Below are positions 1 through 5,851 of a DNA stretch of 30,194 bases, piece by piece. Origin of the DNA: a virus. Under the pieces are notes generated by a model. It was not told where the DNA came from. It ran no database searches and saw nothing but the letters and a program-made list of their open reading frames with translations. Location of the stretch: IMG/VR virus record IMGVR_UViG_3300044618_000514, positions 1 to 30,194 of that record; one strand, 5' to 3'. Both the position numbers and the translations under genes were made by a program. Position 1 is the first letter of the stretch. Each line of letters opens with the position of its first letter.

Positions 1-249
1 CTCCCGCCGCTCACCGGCGCATTTTAGTTTCAAAATCGTCATAAAGGGGTCAAAACGGGCGCAAAACACGCAAATGCAATTTGTAAATGGGGATATACAT
101 GCATTTTTTTAAAATCGCATAGCGGCCCGTTTATCGCGTTTTGTATGGATTGACGCTATTTAATAGGCAATTGGTATTAATTCACAAATGCAAAACGGTG
201 CATTGTGCATGCTTTGGGGCATTGGGCGCGGTTTTCGGCCCGTTATGGC
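1..249. other. non-coding left margin
   Basis: No convincing ORF is visible on either strand. The stretch is rich in A/T runs alternating with GC-rich words such as GGGCGC and GGCCCG, like the block to its right. It lies downstream of the leftward HNH gene. In many cos-type phages HNH genes sit beside the packaging site and small terminase gene, so a cos or terminase region could lie here or just beyond the edge. That is inference from gene order; no cos-like motif was recognised. A weak sigma70-like pair (TTGACG at 150-155, TATTAA at 175-180) has a 19-nt spacer and no obvious gene to serve. Confidence 0.4.
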
Positions 250-705
250 TTAACGGGGTATCGCGCCGGGGTAATCTGCGCCCGAATAGTCAACGGGGGC
301 CGGTTCGGTGTAGTGTCTGAATATACCGCGCCGTTCTAGCGAACCCTTTACCGCATGACATGGGGCGCATAAGGTCTGAAACAAATTAAAACGAAAAGAA
401 TTAGGCCCGAATAATTTCCACGGGAAAACATGGTCTACATGTTCGCCGCTATTAATAACCCCCCGGCCCATGCATGCGGCGCATAAGGGGGCGCGGGTCA
501 ATTGGCCCGTTCTAATAATTTCCCATGCCCGGGTTTTATATGCGCGGTCCATGCTGCGCCGTTCGTTCGGTTCGGTTCTAACGGGGGCATGTTCGCTGCA
601 ATATATAGAACCCCGGATTGTCGGGGCCTTGCAATGGTATGCGGCGCATTGTGTCGGGGGCATTGTTGGCATGGTTTGCATCATATGCAAAATTTGCATA
701 ATCAC
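250..705 (-). CDS. HNH endonuclease
   Basis: A putative metal-dependent HNH nuclease of the kind that assists phage DNA packaging or acts as a free-standing nicking enzyme. The N-terminal half has a possible zinc knuckle (Cys20, Cys25, Cys36, His39, counted from the longest frame). The HNH core follows: Cys75-x2-Cys78, His89-Val-Asp91-His92, Asn107, then Cys113-x2-Cys116-His117. That is the usual beta-beta-alpha-metal pattern with two structural zinc-binding Cys pairs. The longest frame begins with GTG; several in-frame ATGs follow within 15 codons and none has a good Shine-Dalgarno, so the start is uncertain. It is transcribed away from the small rightward genes and shares their CCC/GGG-rich composition. 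Its place beside terminase genes is inferred only. Confidence 0.85.
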   Translation of the reverse strand: MIMQILHMMQTMPTMPPTQCAAYHCKAPTIRGSIYCSEHAPVRTEPNERRSMDRAYKTRAWEIIRTGQLTRAPLCAACMGRGVINSGEHVDHVFPWKLFGPNSFRFNLFQTLCAPCHAVKGSLERRGIFRHYTEPAPVDYSGADYPGAIPR

Positions 706-724
706 AATTATTTCAACAAATAGA

Positions 725-753
725 TTGTTATCCCCAGTTTTTTACTGTAATAT
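725..753 (+). promoter_or_regulatory. candidate sigma70 promoter for the small rightward genes
   Basis: TTGTTA at 725-730 and TAATAT at 748-753 are separated by 17 nt. They resemble the -35 and -10 consensus (TTGACA, TATAAT) and lie 45 nt upstream of the first rightward start codon at 798, in the divergent gap behind the HNH gene. It is the best-placed promoter for the whole 798-3348 operon. Confidence 0.5.
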
Positions 754-797
754 TCAAAACATGCACTGGGGGGTCCGGTGCAAATTAAGGGGAAAAC

Positions 798-1010
798 ATG
801 AAAACACTATCAAAAATTTTTTATATCTATTCTGATGCATGGGTGTCGGTGCTTATGTTCGCCGGTTTCATTGTCGAATTGGCATGTTCGTTTTTTGTGC
901 CAACACCAGTTTTGTATTTGACAATTCCCGCCGCTGTATTTTTTGGCATTGTGTCCGTATCAATGGCGCAATCCGTTTATGTTGACGCAAAAAAATCTAA
1001 TCTTATTTAA
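798..1010 (+). CDS. small membrane protein, unknown function
   Basis: 70 residues, first gene of the rightward cluster. ATG is preceded by a strong AAGGGG Shine-Dalgarno. Two hydrophobic stretches, about residues 16-34 and 38-58, suggest a two-pass inner-membrane protein with a charged tail ending in DAKKSNLI. I recognise no family. Position at the head of an early-looking cluster would fit a host-takeover or superinfection function, but nothing in the sequence shows that. The stop is followed after 10 nt by the next start, and the A-rich leader of the next gene begins at the stop codon. Confidence 0.65.
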   Translation: MKTLSKIFYIYSDAWVSVLMFAGFIVELACSFFVPTPVLYLTIPAAVFFGIVSVSMAQSVYVDAKKSNLI

Positions 1011-1020
1011 GGGGCAAAAA

Positions 1021-1218
1021 ATGAAACATTCGACATTTGTTAGCAATTTTTGGACATTGTCCGCAATTCGGGACGCATACACCGGCGCGGGTTTGCGTCA
1101 TGCTTTGCATTGGGCCGGTTATAAAACCCCGGCGCGTTTATCTAGCATGTATCTGCGCGGCGAACCCGCCGAATACATTTTGGCCGCATGTATCGCATGC
1201 GACACCGTGGGGGCATGA
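1021..1218 (+). CDS. small hypothetical protein
   Basis: 65 residues. The start at 1021 is chosen over the longer upstream frame because an AAGGGG ribosome-binding site sits just before it. The same leader, almost base for base, precedes the gene at 2772. The protein is mixed alpha-helical in character, with LSAIRDAYTGAGLRHALHWAG near the N-terminus and two close cysteines near the C-terminus (AACIACD). The region around residues 10-45 could form a short helix-turn-helix, which is only a guess. No family was recognised. The stop overlaps the region of the next start, so the two are probably translationally coupled. Confidence 0.55.
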   Translation: MKHSTFVSNFWTLSAIRDAYTGAGLRHALHWAGYKTPARLSSMYLRGEPAEYILAACIACDTVGA

Positions 1219-1219
1219 C

Positions 1220-1324
1220 ATGACCGAATTTCAAAACACTATTGCAGATATATGCTGCGCCGTTATTTGCGGCGCATTGTTAACCGTGGGCGCATTGGCC
1301 TATTTTGACATTTTATTTTTTTAA
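1220..1324 (+). CDS. 34-residue membrane peptide
   Basis: The ATG at 1220 lies one base after the previous stop and has a G-rich tract (GTGGGGG) 7-13 nt upstream. The product is 34 residues with one strong hydrophobic segment from about residue 11 to the end (DICCAVICGALLTVGALAYF), including three cysteines, so it is a probable single-pass membrane peptide. The longer frame starting at 1037 merely overlaps the previous gene. The stop at 1322-1324 merges into the AAGGGGG ribosome-binding site of the next gene. Function unknown. Confidence 0.5.
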   Translation: MTEFQNTIADICCAVICGALLTVGALAYFDILFF

Positions 1325-1334
1325 GGGGGAAAAC

Positions 1335-1892
1335 ATGGGACGAACCGCTATACATGACACCGGCGAATCAATCGGCGCAATTTGTACCCGCGAATTTTGC
1401 GCGGACAATCCGGGGGTTATCAAATTTTCAATTGTCGACCAATCGACCCGTGGCAATACATGGTACGCAATTGGGCGCATTGATAGGCCGAACGAAAACC
1501 CCGTTTTTTACGGTGTCATATGGTTAGTAAACCGCCGCCGGGGTGAATTTATTTATAAGGATATGTCAGAGGATTGCGGCCCTTATTATTATGATTGCCC
1601 GGCCCGTTTATTGGACCAATTAGACAAATTGGCCCCTAATGCGCCCGAATCGGCCCTTAATTGGCGCGCAAAATGCCGGGCCAATATTGCAGCAAAACGC
1701 AAACCGAAAACAATTATAAAACCCGGCGACATTGTCAAATTTTCACCCAATGGGGCCGAATTCAAATTATTAGAACCCGCCGGGCCGCGCCGTGGTTGGC
1801 ATGTTCAATTATTGGGCGCGGTCGGGTCAACGGTTCGGTCCATTTATCGGGCCAATTCGCGACAAATTAGTCAATGCATTGTTATTCAATAA
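1335..1892 (+). CDS. DUF6927-like protein
   Basis: 185 residues, started at 1335 because AAGGGGG lies 7 nt upstream; the frame is open 10 codons further but without a ribosome-binding site. The core reads as YKDMSEDCGPYYYDCP at about residues 83-98, followed by an NWRAKCRAN motif near residue 124. From memory this matches a family of unknown function, DUF6927, found on phages and plasmids, where a KDMDE..GPYY..CP signature precedes a WR.RCR segment. A basic linker (about 125-140) leads to a C-terminal beta-rich domain with KPGDIVKF near its start, resembling a small SH3-like or KOW-like barrel. Family assignment is moderately secure; role unknown. Confidence 0.65.
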   Translation: MGRTAIHDTGESIGAICTREFCADNPGVIKFSIVDQSTRGNTWYAIGRIDRPNENPVFYGVIWLVNRRRGEFIYKDMSEDCGPYYYDCPARLLDQLDKLAPNAPESALNWRAKCRANIAAKRKPKTIIKPGDIVKFSPNGAEFKLLEPAGPRRGWHVQLLGAVGSTVRSIYRANSRQISQCIVIQ

Positions 1893-1902
1893 GGGGGAAC
1901 AA

Positions 1903-2022
1903 ATGACAAATGAACAAATATGCGAACTATACGCGCGCAAATTGAACATGACGCTGCGCGAATTGTCCGCAATCACTGGGAAAACAATTCCCGAACTAAA
2001 AAAAATACTCTTAAATAATTGA
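1903..2022 (+). CDS. 39-residue putative helix-turn-helix peptide
   Basis: An AAGGGGG ribosome-binding site 7 nt before the ATG at 1903 fixes the start. The product is short and charged. Residues about 14-36 (MTLRELSAITGKTIPELKKI) have the spacing of a minimal helix-turn-helix with Ala-x3-Gly-x-x-Ile in the turn region. That would suit a small DNA-binding regulator, but 39 residues is short even for a mini-repressor, so the assignment is tentative. Codon use and leader match the neighbouring genes. Confidence 0.5.
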   Translation: MTNEQICELYARKLNMTLRELSAITGKTIPELKKILLNN

Positions 2023-2035
2023 AAGTAAATAAAAC

Positions 2036-2761
2036 ATGACAAAACAAAACAATTTTACGATGTCCCCCGTTGCATACGGTTTGCGGGTTCACTTTGTCCC
2101 GGTTTCAAGCAATGTCAAAACCGGACCAATCCCCGTTACCTATAGCGAACGGTCAACATGCCCCCTATCATGCCCCCATTACCGGGCCGATTGTTATGCA
2201 GAGGATTACTTTGTCCGCATGACATGGGACAAAGTACCAATGCGCGGCGGCGACTGGGGGGACTTATTAATGCATGTTTCAGGTTTACCCGCCGGTCAAT
2301 TATGGCGACACAATGTTGCGGGTGACTTACCCGGCGAAAATGAAACAGTCGACCCCGTTTTATTGGGTCAATTGGTTGACGCGAACATTGGAAAACGGGG
2401 CTTCACTTACACGCATAAGCATACCCCGGACGCTCTGCAATGGGTGAAACATGCGAACGAATGGGGTTTTACGGTCAATTTAAGCGCGGACGATGCCGGG
2501 CATGCGGACGAATTAGCGGACACCGGCGCGGGTCCCGTTGTTTGCATTGTCCCCAGTGATACACCAGAAAAAACGCAAACCCCAGCGGGTCGACCGATTG
2601 TTATTTGTCCGGCGCAAACCCATGACGGGGTGACATGTGCATCATGCGGATTGTGTCAACGGGTAAACCGGTCGGTAATTGTAGGTTTTCGGGCGCATGG
2701 GACCCGTGCAAAGCTTACCAATGTAACGGCGCGGCGCGTCATTCCAATTGTAAAAATTTAA
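2036..2761 (+). CDS. DUF7227-like protein with clustered cysteines
   Basis: 241 residues. From memory it belongs to a phage and plasmid family of unknown function now called DUF7227. Conserved-looking blocks are: VPVSSNVKTGPIPVT at about 21-35; Cys42-x3-Cys46-x6-Cys53 followed by YAE; GQLWRHNVAGDLPGE near 90; KRGFTYTHK near 118; FTVNLSADDAGHAD near 145; and a C-terminal CxxCGLC segment near 200 followed by VIVGFRAHG. The two cysteine clusters suggest a zinc or iron-sulfur site. The CYAE word also occurs in DUF5131 proteins, which look radical-SAM-like; shared ancestry is inference. Unlike its neighbours it has a weak ribosome-binding site (GAAAG about 12 nt upstream). Confidence 0.7.
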   Translation: MTKQNNFTMSPVAYGLRVHFVPVSSNVKTGPIPVTYSERSTCPLSCPHYRADCYAEDYFVRMTWDKVPMRGGDWGDLLMHVSGLPAGQLWRHNVAGDLPGENETVDPVLLGQLVDANIGKRGFTYTHKHTPDALQWVKHANEWGFTVNLSADDAGHADELADTGAGPVVCIVPSDTPEKTQTPAGRPIVICPAQTHDGVTCASCGLCQRVNRSVIVGFRAHGTRAKLTNVTARRVIPIVKI

Positions 2762-2771
2762 GGGGCAAAAA

Positions 2772-3095
2772 ATGAAACACTATCCAGTAATGAATTATTC
2801 GGTATGGAATGAGGACGGGAAAACCTATAAAGAATTTGACGATGTCGCATTTGAAGGCCCGTGCAAAGTGATTGCAGATAAAACACAATTTTTTGGGGGC
2901 AAAAAATCAAAACCTTATGAGGGTGAATTGATTGTTAACCCGACATGGGCGCAATTGTTTATTGAAGCAATGAAACAGCAGCAGCAAACCTTAGATTTTC
3001 ATCATTCATTTTTAGAAGGGGCAGAAATTACCGCTACAGTAAAAAACGGCGGGTTAACAATGGTTCAATTTATTCGTTTACATTTGGGGTCATAA
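2772..3095 (+). CDS. hypothetical protein
   Basis: 107 residues. The AAGGGG leader overlaps the previous stop codon and is nearly identical to that of the gene at 1021, including the first codons (ATGAAACA). The N-terminal half is acidic and beta-strand-like (VWNEDGKTYKEFDDVAF). A GGKKSKPYEGE segment around 43-53 and a QQQQ run near residue 70 precede a helical C-terminus. No family was recognised. The next start codon begins 2 nt after its stop codon. Confidence 0.6.
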   Translation: MKHYPVMNYSVWNEDGKTYKEFDDVAFEGPCKVIADKTQFFGGKKSKPYEGELIVNPTWAQLFIEAMKQQQQTLDFHHSFLEGAEITATVKNGGLTMVQFIRLHLGS

Positions 3096-3096
3096 C

Positions 3097-3348
3097 ATGG
3101 GACATTTTGCAGCATTAGATATTGAAAACCGCGAACGGGCCGAATGGGTCGAATTTATAACCAATGCGCCCCTAGAATGCGGGACCATTGGGGTTTGCTT
3201 AGACGATACCCGAAACCCGCCAAAATTTTACGAATTTGACGGTTATTGGGACATGAAAACCGTTGACCTAGTGTTGATTGATTCTAAAAACCCGCGCCGC
3301 ATGTATACCCGCCGGGTCCCTATTGAACTATTTTGGCCCCTAACCTAA
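3097..3348 (+). CDS. hypothetical protein, last gene of the rightward cluster
   Basis: 83 residues, ATG one base after the previous stop, with GGGG about 9 nt upstream lying inside the preceding gene. The protein is acidic and tryptophan-rich, with two Trp-containing strands (EWVEF and YWDM) and a basic RRMYTRR patch near the C-terminus. No conserved domain was recognised. It is followed within 20 nt by a strong intrinsic terminator, which marks it as the end of the operon. Composition is the same CCC/GGC-rich style as its upstream neighbours. Confidence 0.55.
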   Translation: MGHFAALDIENRERAEWVEFITNAPLECGTIGVCLDDTRNPPKFYEFDGYWDMKTVDLVLIDSKNPRRMYTRRVPIELFWPLT

Positions 3349-3364
3349 CCCGGTAAACCTAAGC

Positions 3365-3391
3365 AATCCCGGCCCCGTGCTGGGATTTTTT
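3365..3391 (+). terminator. intrinsic terminator closing the rightward cluster
   Basis: A 9-bp stem (3365-3373 with 3379-3387, AATCCCGGC against GCTGGGATT, one G-T wobble) encloses the 5-nt loop CCCGT and runs into TTTTTT at 3386-3391. Stem, loop and U-tract are all canonical, and it lies 17 nt after the stop codon at 3348. Confidence 0.85.
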
Positions 3392-3406
3392 GGGTTTGCT
3401 AAGTTG

Positions 3407-3418
3407 GTAAGCGCTTAC
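3407..3418. repeat. 12-bp perfect palindrome GTAAGCGCTTAC
   Basis: The half-site GTAAGC is followed directly by its complement GCTTAC. The right half continues as TTC, and GCGCTTACTTC is repeated at 3710-3720. This is a typical size for a dimeric repressor or initiator site. Confidence 0.7.
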
Positions 3419-3712
3419 TTCAAAACCGTTTTAATGCGGTTTTGTGCATTGGGTCCAATGGTCCGGACAATGAAACCGGCGCAGCATGGGGCGCATTGTG
3501 GCCCCGGTGGAATTGTCAAAACCTAGGGTTTGCGGCGGGTTTTGTGGTGTTTTTGGTTTGCGGGTTTTAATCGCGTTTTGCGCCGTTTTTTGGTTTGCAT
3601 GCTATCCATGCACCAATACCCAAAAAATCGCGTTTTAACGGCGTTTTTGGCCCATTGTTAAGCCTAATTTTGGGGTTAAAACGGCGACAAAAAACCAAAA
3701 ACGAAGTGGGCG

Positions 3713-3747
3713 CTTACTTCGGAAAAGTGAAGTAAGTACTCACTTAC
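3713..3747. repeat. overlapping inverted repeats of the CTTACTTC family
   Basis: CTTACTTC (3713-3720) pairs with GAAGTAAG (3729-3736) around an 8-nt loop. Overlapping this, GTAAGT (3732-3737) pairs with ACTTAC (3742-3747) around a 4-nt loop. The two hairpins share GTAAG and are mutually exclusive. No U-tract follows, so a terminator is unlikely; a protein-binding site or origin element is more plausible. Confidence 0.6.
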
Positions 3748-3802
3748 AGGGGTAGAAAATCCCTATAGCCACCTACGCATTCTTAAAAAAAAAATTTAAA
3801 GC

Positions 3803-3830
3803 AAAAAAATTGCCCAGACAAGCCGGGCAA
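3803..3830 (-). terminator. intrinsic terminator closing the leftward early operon
   Basis: On the minus strand an 8-bp stem (TTGCCCGG against CTGGGCAA with one G-T wobble, 3830-3823 with 3817-3810) has the loop CTTGT and is followed by TTTTTTT (3809-3803). It lies 30 nt after the last leftward stop codon at 3861. An A-run on the 5' side of the stem gives the usual symmetrical layout. Confidence 0.85.
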
Positions 3831-3860
3831 AAAAGGATTTAACTAGCAACCGCAAAAATC

Positions 3861-4073
3861 CTATGAAAATTTTCGCATAGCTTTACGAAATTTCCCAGTA
3901 ATATTTGCAGATTTGTCGCCACTTTCTGAAATATCTACAGCAATTACCAAATTGCTCTCACCTTTGTAGCCAGAAGCGTAAGCCGCCCTAGCAACTGCCA
4001 GCGCTTTAGCCTTACTGTCAAATGGTCCCTTAGAACCCCAGAACCAGCCTGACTGACGCTTAACGAGTGGCAT
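3861..4073 (-). CDS. hypothetical protein, last gene of the early operon
   Basis: 70 residues when started at 4073, where ATG overlaps the upstream stop in TAATG; the longer frame to 4112 lies inside the upstream gene. The segment SGWFWGSKGPFDSKAKALAVARAAYASGYKGE (stated here in parts: SGWFWGSKGPF then SKAKALAVARAAYASG) has an aromatic turn followed by an amphipathic helix. The tail is basic (KFRKAMRKF). It looks like a small folded, possibly nucleic-acid-binding protein. No family was recognised. The terminator at 3803-3830 follows it. Confidence 0.6.
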   Translation of the reverse strand: MPLVKRQSGWFWGSKGPFDSKAKALAVARAAYASGYKGESNLVIAVDISESGDKSANITGKFRKAMRKFS

Positions 4074-4462
4074 TATTTCAGGAATTTCAGCTTGTACATG
4101 GTGGAATCGCACAGGGCTGCAATCTCATCTGCAATGTTTTGCATTTCAGAATCCTGTGGGAAGCCGGGCAGTTGACGGTAGTAGGCCAATTGCTCACTGA
4201 CATAGGCAACAAGCTCCAGACCATTTTTCCCCAGAAAAAGTGCCTTTTCCGCGAAAATTATTTTCGAGTATTTGCCTTGGTATGCCTCGATGAAGCTGTC
4301 AGCTAAGTCATCAATGCCGTCATAGAAATCGCCTAACGCCATGTGCTGGGAGAAGCTATCGGTAGTCAGATGGTGAATATGCCCTGCTGTTACAGCGTTA
4401 AGCATACACATAGCAAAGTCGCCCATTACATTGGCTTGTGCTTCATTGACTGTGAACTTCAT
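4073..4462 (-). CDS. DUF5856-like helical protein
   Basis: 129 residues, almost wholly alpha-helical, with an AAGGAG ribosome-binding site 8 nt upstream. HIHHLTTDSFSQHMALGDFYDGIDDLADSFIE (in parts: HIHHLTTDSFSQH near 28-40, then ALGDFYDGIDD) resembles the phage family DUF5856. Those proteins recall ferritin or Dps-like four-helix bundles, with regularly spaced His, Glu and Asp. Whether it binds metal is not shown. Family assignment is from memory and moderately secure. It sits near the end of the early operon, after the recombination genes. Confidence 0.6.
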   Translation of the reverse strand: MKFTVNEAQANVMGDFAMCMLNAVTAGHIHHLTTDSFSQHMALGDFYDGIDDLADSFIEAYQGKYSKIIFAEKALFLGKNGLELVAYVSEQLAYYRQLPGFPQDSEMQNIADEIAALCDSTMYKLKFLK

Positions 4463-4487
4463 GGCATTCTCCTTTGGCCCGATTCTA

Positions 4488-4709
4488 CTAGATGTCTGCC
4501 ATTCCGGACATTAGTTTTTCGTGGTGCTTAGTGATTTCCATCTCAAGGTCAACAATTTGTTGTGTCAATAAACAACCGAATATGTCAACTCCAGCACAAA
4601 TAATTTCCATGACTTCAATTTCAAAGTCATCAGGTTCGCCATTAATCTCATAACGAACAGTCACACATTCGCGCCCATCACCAATAAGCGTTTGATATTC
4701 TCTTGTCAT
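4488..4709 (-). CDS. small conserved-looking phage protein
   Basis: 73 residues from ATG 4709, which overlaps the upstream stop as ATGA and has GGAG 6 nt before it. The product is acidic, with a beta-strand-rich N-terminus (REYQTLIGDG, VTVRYEINGE, DFEIEVMEI) and a helical C-terminal third ending in a histidine pair (TKHHEKL). No family was recognised. The longer frame to 4727 is only an extension into the upstream nuclease gene. Confidence 0.6.
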   Translation of the reverse strand: MTREYQTLIGDGRECVTVRYEINGEPDDFEIEVMEIICAGVDIFGCLLTQQIVDLEMEITKHHEKLMSGMADI

Positions 4710-4981
4710 ATTTTCTCCAATGCCCAATTAAGCAGTTCTTGTTGTGTCACTCCATAGTACTTAACAAATCCCTTGCTGCCAAGTCCATGAAAGCCTTTAT
4801 TGCCCCGATGGTGGTCTACACACAACGGTATCAATGTTTTGTAGTCGCCCTTACCCCATCCACCCTCACGCAAATGATGAAGCTCGACAGGACCGGGTTC
4901 GTGGTCGCCGTGTAGGTGATGGCATAGCGCACAGCCTAACTGCGCCAGCTTGCCCTTATGAATAATCTCGGCGGTCTTCAA
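4706..4981 (-). CDS. Ref-like HNH nuclease (RecA-dependent nuclease family)
   Basis: 91 residues. It resembles the P1 Ref / RecA_dep_nuc family, which cut DNA within RecA-made displacement loops. Key residues are Cys17-x2-Cys20, the His35-His36 pair in VELHHLREGG, Cys54-x2-His57-His58, and FHGLG-x-KGF followed by YYG.T.QELL at the end. The start is taken as TTG at 4981: GGAG lies 6 nt upstream, and the frame further up lies inside ninB. The gene overlaps ninB by 26 nt, so the two are likely coupled and work in recombination. The longer open frame to 5071 is not needed for the domain. Confidence 0.75.
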   Translation of the reverse strand: MKTAEIIHKGKLAQLGCALCHHLHGDHEPGPVELHHLREGGWGKGDYKTLIPLCVDHHRGNKGFHGLGSKGFVKYYGVTQQELLNWALEKI

Positions 4982-5279
4982 TGGTGACTCCGTTGTTTGC
5001 TGCCCAACATAGCAGCCACTCGACAAAGCTGATGCCCTGCTCTTTGGTAAACCGTCTGGACTGCATGCCAAGCTGGACTATGCGTTCACCATCAAGGCTA
5101 GGCGCAAGCTTGCTGATGTTTGTTTGCTTTTCCTCGCTGGCCCACTGGTCAATCAGGAATCGCTTCCATGATTCAGCGTTCCAGCGGGAGCCTAAATGCT
5201 GTGCCTGTTTAGCAATCTGCCCAATGATGGCGTGGTAAAGCTTCTCTTGGTCGCGAGACTTAGGCGCTTCTGTTTGCAT
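4956..5279 (-). CDS. ninB: NinB-like recombination protein
   Basis: 107 residues, close to the size of the lambda NinB/Orf family. Orf binds single-stranded DNA and SSB and helps load recombinase, replacing RecFOR. Recognisable features are the N-terminal RDQEKLYHAI helix, W..ESWKRFLI near 37-44, APSLDGERIV near 63 and the C-terminal FVEWLLCWAANNGVTI. These follow the family order (WK..L, then DG, then a terminal helix with GV). It overlaps the VRR-NUC gene upstream by 20 nt and the Ref-like nuclease downstream by 26 nt, forming a three-gene recombination group. Confidence 0.8.
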   Translation of the reverse strand: MQTEAPKSRDQEKLYHAIIGQIAKQAQHLGSRWNAESWKRFLIDQWASEEKQTNISKLAPSLDGERIVQLGMQSRRFTKEQGISFVEWLLCWAANNGVTIEDRRDYS

Positions 5280-5541
5280 TTATTGCTCCAATCGCTCTTA
5301 AAGCGGCTTCAGGACCATCAACACGGCATAGAGTGCCACCGAACCAATTGTTAAAAAAGTCTTCCTGTAGAGCCGTTAAACGCTTCCTAGGACCTACTTT
5401 GATTTCCATCAGGTAAGTATGGTTACGAAATCCAACAAGCAAATCCACAGGTAGGCCAATAATCCACACAGTTGCACCAGCGGAACGAAGCGCACTGACA
5501 ACTGCTTCTTGATTTGCGTCAACACGGGCGGCCCTCCTCAT
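5260..5541 (-). CDS. VRR-NUC type nuclease (PD-(D/E)XK fold)
   Basis: 93 residues. The motif is Asp33 in LPVDLLVG, then Glu46-Ile-Lys48 in YLMEIKVG, then R.RLTALQ..FF..W, the usual arrangement in minimal phage VRR-NUC proteins. Some act as Holliday-junction resolvases or flap nucleases. Its place directly upstream of ninB agrees with a resolvase role in phage recombination (inference). ATG 5541 overlaps the stop of the 27-residue peptide gene as ATGA; GAGG-like sequence lies after, not before, the start, so translation is probably coupled. Confidence 0.82.
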   Translation of the reverse strand: MRRAARVDANQEAVVSALRSAGATVWIIGLPVDLLVGFRNHTYLMEIKVGPRKRLTALQEDFFNNWFGGTLCRVDGPEAALRAIGAINANRSA

Positions 5542-5621
5542 GCGTAACCCCTAACAATCCAAATGATGCATGACCAAAAAGAGACCAAGCACACCAGTAT
5601 GAAGCCCCATGACTTGCTCAT
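5538..5621 (-). CDS. 27-residue membrane peptide
   Basis: A short ORF filling the gap between the glutaredoxin and VRR-NUC genes. Both ends overlap the neighbours in ATGA: its start shares bases with the glutaredoxin stop (5620-5618), and its stop with the nuclease start (5541). The peptide has a hydrophobic core (WGFILVCLVSFWSCIIWIV) with a short positive N-terminus (MSKS) and a C-terminal RGYA. It is a probable single-pass membrane peptide. The double overlap is the main reason to believe it is translated. Function unknown. Confidence 0.55.
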   Translation of the reverse strand: MSKSWGFILVCLVSFWSCIIWIVRGYA

Positions 5622-5851
5622 AAGCCTAACTGCTTCAAAGCAGCCTGTAAGCCAGCCAATCCACCGACACGCTGTTCATTGATGAATACCTGTGGCATTT
5701 GCCGGGCATCAGGAAATTCTTTGATGAGGTTTTCCCAGCGACTGCCAAGCTCCACATCAATCTCAAGGTAATCTAGACCTTTAGAAGCAAGCAGTTGTTT
5801 TGCCGCAACACAATTTGGGCAGTTGCTTTTTGTGTACATGTTAATGTTCAT
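5618..5851 (-). CDS. glutaredoxin
   Basis: 77 residues. A thioredoxin-fold redox protein with the CPNC active site at Cys11-Cys14, the MPQVFI cis-proline strand near 52 and the GG.AGL motif near 63. These are the glutathione-binding landmarks of NrdH/GrxC-like proteins. The start at 5851 has a Shine-Dalgarno (AAGGGA) upstream and overlaps the previous stop as ATGA; the longer open frame reads into the upstream gene. Phage glutaredoxins usually reduce ribonucleotide reductase, but no reductase gene is in this window, so the partner may be the host enzyme or lie outside. Confidence 0.88.
   Translation of the reverse strand: MNINMYTKSNCPNCVAAKQLLASKGLDYLEIDVELGSRWENLIKEFPDARQMPQVFINEQRVGGLAGLQAALKQLGL

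Larger units (their letters stand above)
3392..3802. other. convergent non-coding region with dense short palindromes
   Basis: About 410 nt between two converging terminators, with no ORF on either strand. It contains many inverted repeats: the 12-bp palindrome at 3407-3418, AAAACCG/CGGTTTT (3422-3428 with 3437-3443), GCATG-CTATC-CATGC near 3597, and the CTTACTTC cluster at 3713-3747. The word GCGCTTACTTC occurs twice (about 3411-3421 and 3710-3720), 300 nt apart. T-rich tracts such as GTTTTTTGG and their near-complements recur. The left part has the GGG/GCGC composition of the rightward genes and changes to AT-rich sequence near 3750. It could be a replication origin, an operator region or a recombination junction. 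Confidence 0.55.

Noticed and set aside
470-835. Rightward frames opposite the HNH gene
   Set aside because: The opposite strand carries a clear HNH domain with all zinc and catalytic residues; these frames show no domain and no ribosome-binding site.
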